Shown here one piece after another: positions 9,087-17,907 of a stretch of DNA of 64,000 bases. The stretch is from Chlorobiaceae bacterium (GTDB taxonomy: Bacteria > Bacteroidota > Ignavibacteria > UBA10030 > SZUA-254): contig PNNN01000073.1 of assembly GCA_013824245.1 (NCBI GenBank), forward strand, positions 1 through 64,000, read 5' to 3'. Both the position numbers and the translations under genes were made by a program. Under the pieces are notes generated by a model. It was not told the origin of the DNA. It saw only the letters and a program-made list of their open reading frames with translations, and ran no database searches. Position 1 is the first letter of the stretch. Each line of letters begins with the position of its first letter.

Positions 9087-10586
9087 ATGAAAATAACACC
9101 ACAGAAATCAACCTTAAGGCAGGTAAAAGCCGATACAGTGACATTATTTATACCGGAAGATAAAAATATATTTTCCCGGGAAATCGGTAATTTAACAAAG
9201 ATATTCAGGGAAATAGATCATATTGTCGAAATTGAAAATTTTAAGGGAAAGATTGATGAGATTGTTAGCATCCACTCTCAAAGTAAAATTGCAGCGCCAA
9301 AATTATTTTTAGTCGGAATTGGTGAAGTCGATAAAATAACTGCTGAAAGATTACGTCATGCATCTGCCGCGGCGGCAAAGAAAGCTCAGACTCCTAAAGT
9401 GAAGCAGATAGCATATCAGCTTCCGCAATTTGAATATAATCTCGATAAAATTATTGCCTCAACTGCTATCGCCGAAGGAGCTATCTTATCTCTTTATAAA
9501 TTCGATAAATATATTTCGGACAAGAAAGATAAATCTAAAATAACTGAAATAATCATCTCGGATCCGGATGAAACGGTGATCAATGGAATAAAAAAACCGT
9601 CAGCAGAGACCCGCATAATTTGTGAAGCGGTTAAATTAGCCAGGGATTTATCTAACGCACCGAGCAACGAGATATATCCTGAATCATTAGCTGAAACGGC
9701 AAAACTATCGGCAAAGCAATATGGATTTACAGCAACTATATGGGATAAAAAGAAAATTGAGAAAGAAGGATTTGGAGGCCTGCTTGCCGTAAGTGCAGGT
9801 AGCGTAAAACCACCGAGATTTATAATACTCGAGCATAATGCAGAAAAAAAAGATTTTGATACGGTTGTTTTAATTGGTAAAGGAGTGACTTTCGATAGCG
9901 GCGGAATTTCGATTAAACCGTCAAACGGTATGTCTGAAATGAAGATGGATATGGCAGGTGCTGCGGTTGTTATTGGAACAATGGAAGCGGCATCACGATT
10001 AAAGTTGCCGGTTCATCTCGTTGGACTTATACCCGCGACCGAAAATTTGCCAAGTGGTTCTGCTTTGAAACCAGGCGATATTATCAGACATTACGGTGGT
10101 ACCACCTCGGAAGTGGACAACACCGATGCGGAAGGCAGATTGATTCTCGCCGATGCAATTGCTTATGCCGCAAATTACAAACCTAAAGCAGTCATCGATC
10201 TTGCAACTCTTACTGGTGCTTGCGTTGTGGCTCTCGGTCAGCATGCAACAGGTATGTTCGGCAATGATGATGAATTGATGACCCAATTAAAATCTGCCGG
10301 CGATAAAACATTTGAACGTGTGTGGCAGTTACCGATCTTCGAGGAGTATGAGAAACAAATCAAAAGCGACATTGCCGACGTGAAAAATATCGGCGGTAAA
10401 TGGGGTGGCGCAATCACCGCGGCGTTGTTCTTGAAGAAATTTATTCCGAAAAACAATCAATACAAATGGGTTCATCTTGATATTGCAGGAACAGCAATGC
10501 TGGAAGAAAATCTACCCTACGCACCAAAAGGCGGATCAGGTGTTGGTGTGCGGTTATTAATTGAATTTTTAAAGAATTGGAAATAA
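9087..10586 (+). CDS. pepA: Cytosol (leucyl) aminopeptidase, M17 family
   Basis: It removes N-terminal residues from peptides. At 499 residues it has the two-domain M17 form. The C-terminal catalytic domain shows the metal and catalytic segments GKGVTFDSGGISIKP (from about residue 264), the KMDMAGAA stretch, and the family signature NTDAEGRL (about 345-352). The N-terminal macro-like domain (about 1-160) is divergent, as usual. It ends 76 bases before the convergent gene on the other strand; only a weak five-pair stem (10593-10616) is seen between them. Confidence 0.94.
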   Translation: MKITPQKSTLRQVKADTVTLFIPEDKNIFSREIGNLTKIFREIDHIVEIENFKGKIDEIVSIHSQSKIAAPKLFLVGIGEVDKITAERLRHASAAAAKKAQTPKVKQIAYQLPQFEYNLDKIIASTAIAEGAILSLYKFDKYISDKKDKSKITEIIISDPDETVINGIKKPSAETRIICEAVKLARDLSNAPSNEIYPESLAETAKLSAKQYGFTATIWDKKKIEKEGFGGLLAVSAGSVKPPRFIILEHNAEKKDFDTVVLIGKGVTFDSGGISIKPSNGMSEMKMDMAGAAVVIGTMEAASRLKLPVHLVGLIPATENLPSGSALKPGDIIRHYGGTTSEVDNTDAEGRLILADAIAYAANYKPKAVIDLATLTGACVVALGQHATGMFGNDDELMTQLKSAGDKTFERVWQLPIFEEYEKQIKSDIADVKNIGGKWGGAITAALFLKKFIPKNNQYKWVHLDIAGTAMLEENLPYAPKGGSGVGVRLLIEFLKNWK

Positions 10587-10662
10587 AATAATCGGCGCAC
10601 CTTCGTAGATACGCCGTAAAAATCTCCTTTTATCATTTTTTTATTTGTTGCACCCCATATAA

Positions 10663-13600
10663 CTACTTTAACATTAACATTTTTTTTGTTTCTGAATAGA
10701 GTACTCTTCCATTGTCATTTGTTACCTCAAATCTGCAAAAATACATACCGCTTGGTACATCTCTCGCTGTCCACTTTACTGTATAGCTACCACGCAAAAC
10801 ATCTTGGTCAATTAATCTTGCAACTTCTTGTCCCAATGTGTTATATATTATTACGACAGCATGTCCATCTTTTGGGAGTTGGATATTTATTGATGTAATA
10901 GGATTAAATGGATTAGGATACGATTCACCAATTTTATAATTTGTAATATTTTGAGATCCCAGGAAATTCAGAGACCCAGAAGAATCAGATAACGTGATAT
11001 ACCTCCCTACCGAAATCAAAATAAATGAACGTTTCATCTTCTGGTTAGGCGGAGGTGGTGCATTAAATTTAAGCGTTATCGCTTCTCCAGAATTTAATGT
11101 AGAATATGAACTGTCTTTTTCAATTAAATCTTTCTTAACGTCTCCAAAAATGGAGTGTTCACATGAGTAAATGTTAAGTTCCCGCAATTGATAACTTGAT
11201 TTTAGTGAAACAGCATAATTAAAATAATCGAGGCGTGCTTTTTGTGTCCACACAATATTTGCCAGCCCCGAATTATCTGAAATGGAAGGTAAGTAAACCA
11301 ATGTCGGTCGTTGCCTGAAAGTAAATCCGGTTTTGTTAGAATAAACCCCACGCGGTCCATCAACAATTCCAATCTTATCAACCTTTGGTAACAAGTCCCC
11401 ACTCGCTTCTCCATCGATCGTACTTTGGATTGTTCTATCATATTTACTGTTCGATGTTTTAGCAATCGATAGCGTATCACCAGGATATACAATAATATGA
11501 TTACTATCGACAGCTCGTAATTGTTGAAGTACATCTTTCCCTTTAAGCTTCGCATTAGAAAGAGAATCTGGGTTTACATATTCAAATATTTTTCCGGTTT
11601 GAGATACATCGATTTTTGTATTTGCGGAATGATCAACGACTAATAATTTAAATTGATTAAAATAAGATTGTTCATGCTCATATTCACGAATTTGAATAAT
11701 ATATTTTCCATCATCAACTTTTAACGGTTTAAGTAAACGATAATAGTCGGTCACATCTTTGCCTTCATTATCTTCATATTCACTTTGAGGAATAATATTA
11801 TTATCTTCAATAAAATTCACGCCATCCCAGGTGTAAACGAATGGGCATGAAGGCGGTGGCGGTGGCGGCAATGGACAATTATCATAGTAGGCAGACCTCG
11901 TTTGTCCACCAAGATGTTCTACATCGCATCGAATTTGGAACATACCACCAGAAGTGATTAAAGGATTTACGTTACCGCCTAAATATACCCATTGGTTTTC
12001 ATCTAGATCATCATATTCATACCATTTATATTTATAAAAACCGGTTGGACACATTGGAATCACCTTCCATTGCCCAGTACTATTCGAAGAGACACAAGTC
12101 GCAGTTAATGGTATTGCCTCGATTCTTGCTCCCCAAGATGTAGGAGCTGATGTTGTAAAATTTATTGGATAAAGTAACCAATCACTACATGAAAATCCAT
12201 AACTACAAGAGCTCTCCCAGTATCTTGGTCGTAGTTCAATCTGAAATTTGTAATAAGTATCAGACCCGCTGAACTTGAACTTATCGATCTTTACAGTCTG
12301 TTTGCCAGCAGCTAAAACTCCATAATCAAAAAATGCGACAGTCGTTGTTTCAGGTGGGATGGTTAAACGACCTTGTACATAAGATTGATTTGTTAGTGTG
12401 AAATCCACACCGGAGTTGCAATCGTCAACCCACGATCTGAACGATAAATTGAATGCTTCTGCCCATGGCAGAAATGCCTGCATCCCAGTTAACCATCCCC
12501 ATAAATCGGATGTATAAATATACTGACATCGACTTGGCGTTTCACTTTTATAATAAGGAGCTTTGCTAATGGAAACCGGTGATTTGAAATTGTCCAACGG
12601 GTTATCCGAGAGACGATACGATGCAATATATTCTCCATTTACTGTAAAATGATGATACAACTTTTGTTTTGAGTCTCCTACCCAAAGTTCGTTGTTGATA
12701 TCTTGCCCAATACATGTCAATTCTGATGTCAACCTATCAAATTCTGTATAGTAGAGAGTATTAGCAACTGTACCGCCATAAGCTGGAGTGTGTACAGTTA
12801 CGAATGCCATTCTTTCCCGATCGATAAAAGCAATTTTCCCTCTCGCGAGAGATAAGACTTTTATAGGGTCATTGAGTCGCGATGTACCTATACCAGGAAC
12901 AAAATAATATTCTAAACTCTTTCTTACTATCCCGTCTCTTGTGATACCAATAATCTTCCCCGCAAAATCATCAGCAATCCAAATGGTATCAGATTGAGGA
13001 TTGCCAGCCAATGATGGATTTTGGTATATATCAAGATCTATCGGATGAGATAAACCAGATACAGTAAAATCGCAGACATGATGCAGATATCCAGATGAAT
13101 ATGCGAGTTTAACAATCTTATTTCTGTCTGTGTCGGCAACATAGACAGTGTCGTTTACATCCACACACATACCTTTCGGATTATTAAAACGATAATCTAA
13201 AGGATGATCCCCATACGATCGAATCCAATTTTCACTTTTTTTGCCGTACATTATTCGAGACCAAATATGATCGAGATGAAAGCTAATTGCATTGTCCGGA
13301 TTATAATCTGTATATAATGCATCTACGTCCATTCTTGTATCATCTCCAAAAAGTCTGCGCTCAATCGTTTCTGATGTTAACTTTGCATTAATTACTCTCT
13401 CATAAGACCAAGGATGAATTATGTTTTTCAGCATATTATTTTTTATTATCAAAGTAGCAGGAGATAATATATTGCGTTGTGGAGTATGTACTCCTGAAGA
13501 AAAATTCACGGCATACATTTTATTTTGACCACGCATAATCCGATTTGATTTTATGATATCAATTAAAACGTTGGAAGATTTCAATAACCATGAATATCCA

Positions 13601-13962
13601 TCTTTTTCAAATAAAATGTTGATTTCTCTTAAAACCGAGCCACCACAATCTAAAACATTGCAAACTGCAAGTGCAGAATCTTTGTTTATTATAACATTCC
13701 TAATTTCAATCGAGCTAATCGGACTAGACAGAATTGATTGATCTGTTTTTTCAAGAATAGACATAGATTGTGGAAGTATGGCATTTAATTTTACTTGATC
13801 ATCGACAACTATCGAATGGTTCAGTGTTGATACTAAAATCTCAATCTGCTCACGATCATTGTTAACAGTTGCCGGAGGTAATACCGGCGCTTTTTCTTGA
13901 ATAATTCTATATGCCGATACTATGAATGCTAGAAGTATAATTGGTAATATTATTTTTTTCAT
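10663..13962 (-). CDS. Large secreted protein with NHL-like repeats and T9SS sorting domain
   Basis: A 1099-residue exported protein of unknown role. It has an N-terminal hydrophobic signal or anchor (KKIILPIILLAFIVSAY). Beta-propeller (NHL-like) repeats span about 225-420 (NPKGMCVDVNDTVYVADTDR, and IWIADDFAGKIIGI). A segment CPFVYTWDGVNFIEDN lies near 735. The C-terminal Por sorting domain (YPNPFNPITSINIQLP to the end) contains LGQEVARL and PSGMYFCRF. The start chosen is the ATG at 13962, eight bases after a GGAGG; a GTG at 13968 is only two bases from it. It heads towards pepA convergently. Confidence 0.85.
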   Translation of the reverse strand: MKKIILPIILLAFIVSAYRIIQEKAPVLPPATVNNDREQIEILVSTLNHSIVVDDQVKLNAILPQSMSILEKTDQSILSSPISSIEIRNVIINKDSALAVCNVLDCGGSVLREINILFEKDGYSWLLKSSNVLIDIIKSNRIMRGQNKMYAVNFSSGVHTPQRNILSPATLIIKNNMLKNIIHPWSYERVINAKLTSETIERRLFGDDTRMDVDALYTDYNPDNAISFHLDHIWSRIMYGKKSENWIRSYGDHPLDYRFNNPKGMCVDVNDTVYVADTDRNKIVKLAYSSGYLHHVCDFTVSGLSHPIDLDIYQNPSLAGNPQSDTIWIADDFAGKIIGITRDGIVRKSLEYYFVPGIGTSRLNDPIKVLSLARGKIAFIDRERMAFVTVHTPAYGGTVANTLYYTEFDRLTSELTCIGQDINNELWVGDSKQKLYHHFTVNGEYIASYRLSDNPLDNFKSPVSISKAPYYKSETPSRCQYIYTSDLWGWLTGMQAFLPWAEAFNLSFRSWVDDCNSGVDFTLTNQSYVQGRLTIPPETTTVAFFDYGVLAAGKQTVKIDKFKFSGSDTYYKFQIELRPRYWESSCSYGFSCSDWLLYPINFTTSAPTSWGARIEAIPLTATCVSSNSTGQWKVIPMCPTGFYKYKWYEYDDLDENQWVYLGGNVNPLITSGGMFQIRCDVEHLGGQTRSAYYDNCPLPPPPPPSCPFVYTWDGVNFIEDNNIIPQSEYEDNEGKDVTDYYRLLKPLKVDDGKYIIQIREYEHEQSYFNQFKLLVVDHSANTKIDVSQTGKIFEYVNPDSLSNAKLKGKDVLQQLRAVDSNHIIVYPGDTLSIAKTSNSKYDRTIQSTIDGEASGDLLPKVDKIGIVDGPRGVYSNKTGFTFRQRPTLVYLPSISDNSGLANIVWTQKARLDYFNYAVSLKSSYQLRELNIYSCEHSIFGDVKKDLIEKDSSYSTLNSGEAITLKFNAPPPPNQKMKRSFILISVGRYITLSDSSGSLNFLGSQNITNYKIGESYPNPFNPITSINIQLPKDGHAVVIIYNTLGQEVARLIDQDVLRGSYTVKWTARDVPSGMYFCRFEVTNDNGRVLYSETKKMLMLK

Positions 13963-13984
13963 TTTCACTTCCTCCTTTTCACAA

Positions 13985-14929
13985 TTATCTTTTATCTATC
14001 TTAATCTTCTCGATCTTTGAATCGGGTAATTCTTTGAACACTTTTTTGTCTTTGTGAACGTAGATCTCGGATGTTTTATCGTTGTATCCGATCATATTTC
14101 CAGTGAAAATATTTTTAGTTCTTCCAGTTTGTACATCTATTATATACTTCTCTAAGGTTACATCGCCTGCTACCAATTCATCTTTTCCGATCCAGCGATA
14201 GAAATTCACATTCTCTTTTTTGATGTTGTTAGGAGTTATATCACGATTTGATATAGTTTCGAATAACTTAAAGCCAGTTCCTTCATAATTCGGTTGGTAC
14301 GAATATTCACCATAAGGCGAAAAATAAATAGCTTTATAAGGAGTTATTTTCCGATACCCTTTCTCAGGATTATATTGGTACACTTTTGTCAGGTCAGTAG
14401 TATAAATCATTCCATCAAATTGTGCCCAGTGAATATCTATTTCATTACATTTGCCTAAATCTCTTTTTCGTCCCGTTTTCAAATCCAATATCCATAACCT
14501 ATCAGCTTTCGTAAAAGGTTTACCTTCATATCTAAGTCCAGTAACGTAAACAATTTTGTGGGTGTCTTTAGACCAATCAAAAAGTTGTACCTCTGACATT
14601 TTAGCACATATCGTACCATCTAATTTTAGAATTAGCAAATCATCTTTTTGGTAAAAAGCTTGATTTATATCTTTATAGAACTCTATATCATGAAGAATTG
14701 CCGCAATGTAAAAACCATCAGGAGACAATTTTATCTTGTGGTCTATGAATACGTGATTTTGGTCTGTAGTATAAACTGCTTTTTTTTCTTTCGTTTCAAT
14801 ATCGTATTTATAGATTGTTACACCACTAAAATTATTCCCAAAAGTAGAAACTATTATCTTTTGCGCAAAAGTTATATGCGAAAACAATAATATCGTAATC
14901 ATTAAAATACTGAAATATTTTGTGATCAT
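13985..14929 (-). CDS. Exported beta-propeller-like protein of unknown function
   Basis: The 314-residue protein starts with a clear signal peptide (MITKYFSILMITILLFSHITFAQ). The rest reads like a TolB/WD40-like propeller: repeating short strands of the type GTICAKMSEVQLFDWSKDTH and LWILDLKTGRKRDLG, which describe state and conversion units. No catalytic motif is visible and no sorting domain is present, so it probably stays in the periplasm. It lies 22 bases upstream of the large NHL/T9SS gene and 21 bases downstream of a murein-endopeptidase-like gene, suggesting one transcription unit. I do not recognise a named family. Confidence 0.7.
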   Translation of the reverse strand: MITKYFSILMITILLFSHITFAQKIIVSTFGNNFSGVTIYKYDIETKEKKAVYTTDQNHVFIDHKIKLSPDGFYIAAILHDIEFYKDINQAFYQKDDLLILKLDGTICAKMSEVQLFDWSKDTHKIVYVTGLRYEGKPFTKADRLWILDLKTGRKRDLGKCNEIDIHWAQFDGMIYTTDLTKVYQYNPEKGYRKITPYKAIYFSPYGEYSYQPNYEGTGFKLFETISNRDITPNNIKKENVNFYRWIGKDELVAGDVTLEKYIIDVQTGRTKNIFTGNMIGYNDKTSEIYVHKDKKVFKELPDSKIEKIKIDKR

Positions 14930-14950
14930 AATAAGATTCCCTTTAAATTG

Positions 14951-16144
14951 TTAGTTGTTTCCATCTGGATCTAAAATTCTTATGTGTAAGTGATTAGTAT
15001 GATCTGCATCATATGTAATATTGTCGAGATTATTATCAGCTGAAAATATTAATGAAACATTACCAGTCTGACGAAAACAATTAATTAATTCCTGTGTTCG
15101 CTGTCTACTATAAAAAGTATTATTATTAATATCCACTGGCTCGCTCGAGTTATCAGTTCTTATATACCTAATATCTACATCCAAACCGTTCTGATGAGAA
15201 CCGTGTTGTGTTATGTCATTTACTATAAATGGGCCACCGCACTGTAAACTCATATCCATCGAAGTGATAATTGGATAATTTGGATAACTTGCATTCCATT
15301 TGCGTGCAACTTTCTCAAAAAGATTAATTAATTCTAATGTTGCCCAATTGTCCGTATCTGCTACATCACTACCCCTCCAGTATTGATATCCGATTCCATA
15401 ATTTGCAATACGTAAACCATTTACAAGGGAACCACTCGTCCAATTCCCTCTAGCGAGAGAATAATCATGCATTTCACGATTCGTATACCAAGCATTTGTA
15501 CTTAAGATTGTTTTGGATATTTTAGGCGGATCAGAAGTACTATTCTTATCATAATCGAAAAATTCTGCACCGTATTCGATGATGTTTCTTACACCATTTA
15601 TACCACCGTTTTCGTCTTCAACTGCATCACTAATTCCATCGCCATCGTAATCCCAGCTATTGCGATCAAAGGGTTTCACCTCTTCATAAATAAAATTTTC
15701 AGAAGGTTTACTACAAGCCTGCAGTTTTATTGTATAATTTCCTGGCTCTAAAGGGAATTTCCTGTTCGATTGATTCGACGATGATGCATCGAATATTATC
15801 TCTCCATCTCTAGTTTCATCTAGAACTAAATTATTAAGAGTTGTTGACATATATAAATAAGTTCTTTCAATGTTTGATACAGATAAATTGATTGTGCACC
15901 ATGATCCAGCATCAGATGGAACGCGCCATTTAAATGTTAGTTTATTTTTCATCCCAACAATCGGGTATAGAATTGCTTGCTCTGTTTCATTATACAATGT
16001 ATAACTTAGAAATCCATGGCGATCTGCATCAATATTATCCTTATCACACGATACATTAATAAATAAGATCATTGCGTATGTAATTGATAAAATAATCAGC
16101 AAGCAGATTCTAAATAATTTATTTATACATCCCATAACCATCAT
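14951..16144 (-). CDS. Exported MepA-like (M74) murein endopeptidase domain protein
   Basis: The C-terminal 150 residues look like penicillin-insensitive murein endopeptidase. HGSHQNGLDVDIRY carries the zinc His and Asp of the MepA signature, and DHTNHLHIRI near the end supplies the HxH-type ligands. It would cleave D-Ala-mDAP cross-links in peptidoglycan. The first 30 residues are hydrophobic; a Cys follows (NVSCDKD), so it may be a lipoprotein, but the lipobox is weak. Residues about 40-150 resemble an Ig-like domain. ATG 16144 is preferred over 16159 because GAGG lies just ahead of it. Coupling a cell-wall hydrolase with secreted proteins here may reflect surface remodelling (inference). 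Confidence 0.75.
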   Translation of the reverse strand: MMVMGCINKLFRICLLIILSITYAMILFINVSCDKDNIDADRHGFLSYTLYNETEQAILYPIVGMKNKLTFKWRVPSDAGSWCTINLSVSNIERTYLYMSTTLNNLVLDETRDGEIIFDASSSNQSNRKFPLEPGNYTIKLQACSKPSENFIYEEVKPFDRNSWDYDGDGISDAVEDENGGINGVRNIIEYGAEFFDYDKNSTSDPPKISKTILSTNAWYTNREMHDYSLARGNWTSGSLVNGLRIANYGIGYQYWRGSDVADTDNWATLELINLFEKVARKWNASYPNYPIITSMDMSLQCGGPFIVNDITQHGSHQNGLDVDIRYIRTDNSSEPVDINNNTFYSRQRTQELINCFRQTGNVSLIFSADNNLDNITYDADHTNHLHIRILDPDGNN

Positions 16145-16477
16145 ATTTTCTTTCCTCATAAATAGTTAATATTACCTCTACAATAATTTATCAATTTATG
16201 ACATCTAAAAATTACTGGATCCTTTTACCTCTTCTCACAAAATTCGCTTTCCCACCTTATCTGCTTCATTATACAATTATTTTCTTTGATTGTCAATCAG
16301 GAAATTCCTGAATTTTATCAAGGAATCCCTGATAGGGATTGATACCTGATCTATAATCCCCGGAAATAGCACAAAAGCGATAAAATAAAAAACCTCCAAA
16401 ATCCTTCTGTCTGGATAATGGAGGTCTCTCAAGTATTAAGGGTTATTTCAAAACCGCATTTTCACTTTTATTTTATT
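16145..16477. other. Intergenic region between two minus-strand exported-protein genes
   Basis: About 330 bases without a gene. It is AT-rich, holds the terminator of the gene at 16478-17887, and a small perfect hairpin (AATCCCTGATAGGGATT near 16323-16340). The promoter of the MepA-like gene presumably lies near 16160-16300, but no convincing consensus is visible. Confidence 0.6.
16381..16425 (-). terminator. Terminator after the T9SS protein gene at 16478
   Basis: Read on the minus strand, ACCTCCA (revcomp of 16419-16425) pairs with TGGAGGT (revcomp of 16392-16398), with an inner ATCC/GGAT pair, and is followed by TTTTTTATTTTA. Confidence 0.75.
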
Positions 16478-17887
16478 CTATCTAAGCAGTATAAATTTTT
16501 TCGTAAATGTTGCATCATCAGTCTGCAAGCGGTAGAAATAAACTCCGCTCGGCAGTGTTTCTGCATTAACCTCAACCGTCTTGAATCCGGCTTCCTCCAT
16601 TCCATCAACAAGAGTCAACACTTCCTGACCGATAAGATTGAACACCTTCAAACTCACCTTTGAATTTTTCGGCAAATCGTATCGTATCTTTGCAGTCGGG
16701 TTGAAAGGATTCGGATAGTTTTGATACAGGGCGAATTCCTTCGGCAATTCTTTAGCAACAGAATGCTGAACGATTATCTTCGCGCTTACAAAATTATCCT
16801 CGAAGATGGTAACCGATCCTTCTTGAGCTAACGAATATTGTTTCGGTTTTTCACCCTGATATGTTACTTCAATGTAGCCGTTATCTGCCAGCGGCGTTTC
16901 CCACTTCAATTTCAGAGGGAACGATGCACCGCTGATGCGGAGTGGAAATACCTGTTTCCCTTCACGATCGGAAATAGGTGCTTCTGCAAATCTGCCAGAT
17001 GCAAATCGAACATCCAATCCTTCAGGCGGAATCGGAGGCAGCTCAAACCTGTTCAAATTACCTTTGTAAGATGATGAACTAAATCGAACAGATTGCTTGT
17101 TCCCATCGTTATCTTCAATAACCAACGGAGAGAATTGACTCTTTGCAGATAACGGATTTGATTCTGCCTCATCATTCTCAACAATTGGTTTGATAGACGG
17201 TTCAAGCATCGAAGAACTATTAGCCAGAACAGCATAACCCGGATTAGAAGTTTTAACCCAATAACCGTTACCCGGTTTAAGCGTATCTTCCACAAAATAC
17301 GAACCGTTATAACCGTAAAACACGGTTGTAAAAGTAACCGGTGATAACGGAGTTACCATGGATGTTTTAATCGGGAAAGACAGCGATCCTATCATCGTCC
17401 AGCCCGGAAAAACAAAAACAGTTTCACGCGTTACCGCGCTGCCCTGAATTTGATATGCAGGTGGCGGTGGTGTGGAATATTTAACCCAGTAGGCGTTCCC
17501 TGCTTTAAGCGTATCTTCAATTGCATAATTACCGTTATAGGTATAAGCCGGAGACGATATAGTTGGGTAAATAGATGCGGGCCTCATATCAGTAACACGA
17601 ACCGGCGGGGATATTAAATTCCATGATGCCTGCGGTACCACAGAGGTCGTCATCCAATATCCACCCTGAGATCGTATACCGGGTATATATCCACCATCAA
17701 GTACTTTACCGGTATCAATATGAACCATCCGTTGCGCAGCAGTCTGACCGATAGAAGATTGCAGTGTGAACAATCCACCTGTGGATTTTCCACCACCGCC
17801 ATCTGCCACCGACCAAGGATGTGCCAACTGACCACTAAGCGGTAAGCTCAACATCAGTATTGTTAATATGATTATTATTGTTTTCAT
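16478..17887 (-). CDS. Secreted protein with T9SS C-terminal sorting domain
   Basis: A 469-residue exported protein of unknown function with a signal peptide (MKTIIIILTILMLSLPLSGQ). Two similar segments (about 85-160 and 165-225) share the pattern YTYNGNYAIEDTLKAGNAYWVK and YGYNGSYFVEDTLKPGNGYWVK, an internal duplication. The C-terminal 85 residues form a Por sorting domain (YQNYPNPFNPTAKIRYDLP, LIGQEVLTL, PSGVYFYRLQ, ending KKFILLR), which predicts export through type IX secretion and attachment or release at the cell surface. It lies 20 bases downstream of the tail-fibre-like gene. Confidence 0.85.
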   Translation of the reverse strand: MKTIIIILTILMLSLPLSGQLAHPWSVADGGGGKSTGGLFTLQSSIGQTAAQRMVHIDTGKVLDGGYIPGIRSQGGYWMTTSVVPQASWNLISPPVRVTDMRPASIYPTISSPAYTYNGNYAIEDTLKAGNAYWVKYSTPPPPAYQIQGSAVTRETVFVFPGWTMIGSLSFPIKTSMVTPLSPVTFTTVFYGYNGSYFVEDTLKPGNGYWVKTSNPGYAVLANSSSMLEPSIKPIVENDEAESNPLSAKSQFSPLVIEDNDGNKQSVRFSSSSYKGNLNRFELPPIPPEGLDVRFASGRFAEAPISDREGKQVFPLRISGASFPLKLKWETPLADNGYIEVTYQGEKPKQYSLAQEGSVTIFEDNFVSAKIIVQHSVAKELPKEFALYQNYPNPFNPTAKIRYDLPKNSKVSLKVFNLIGQEVLTLVDGMEEAGFKTVEVNAETLPSGVYFYRLQTDDATFTKKFILLR

Positions 17888-17907
17888 GGTTTCACCTATT
17901 GATATAA

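Noticed and set aside
10593-10640. Terminator between pepA and the convergent T9SS gene.
   Set aside because: Only a five-pair stem with an unusual loop; too weak to list as a feature.
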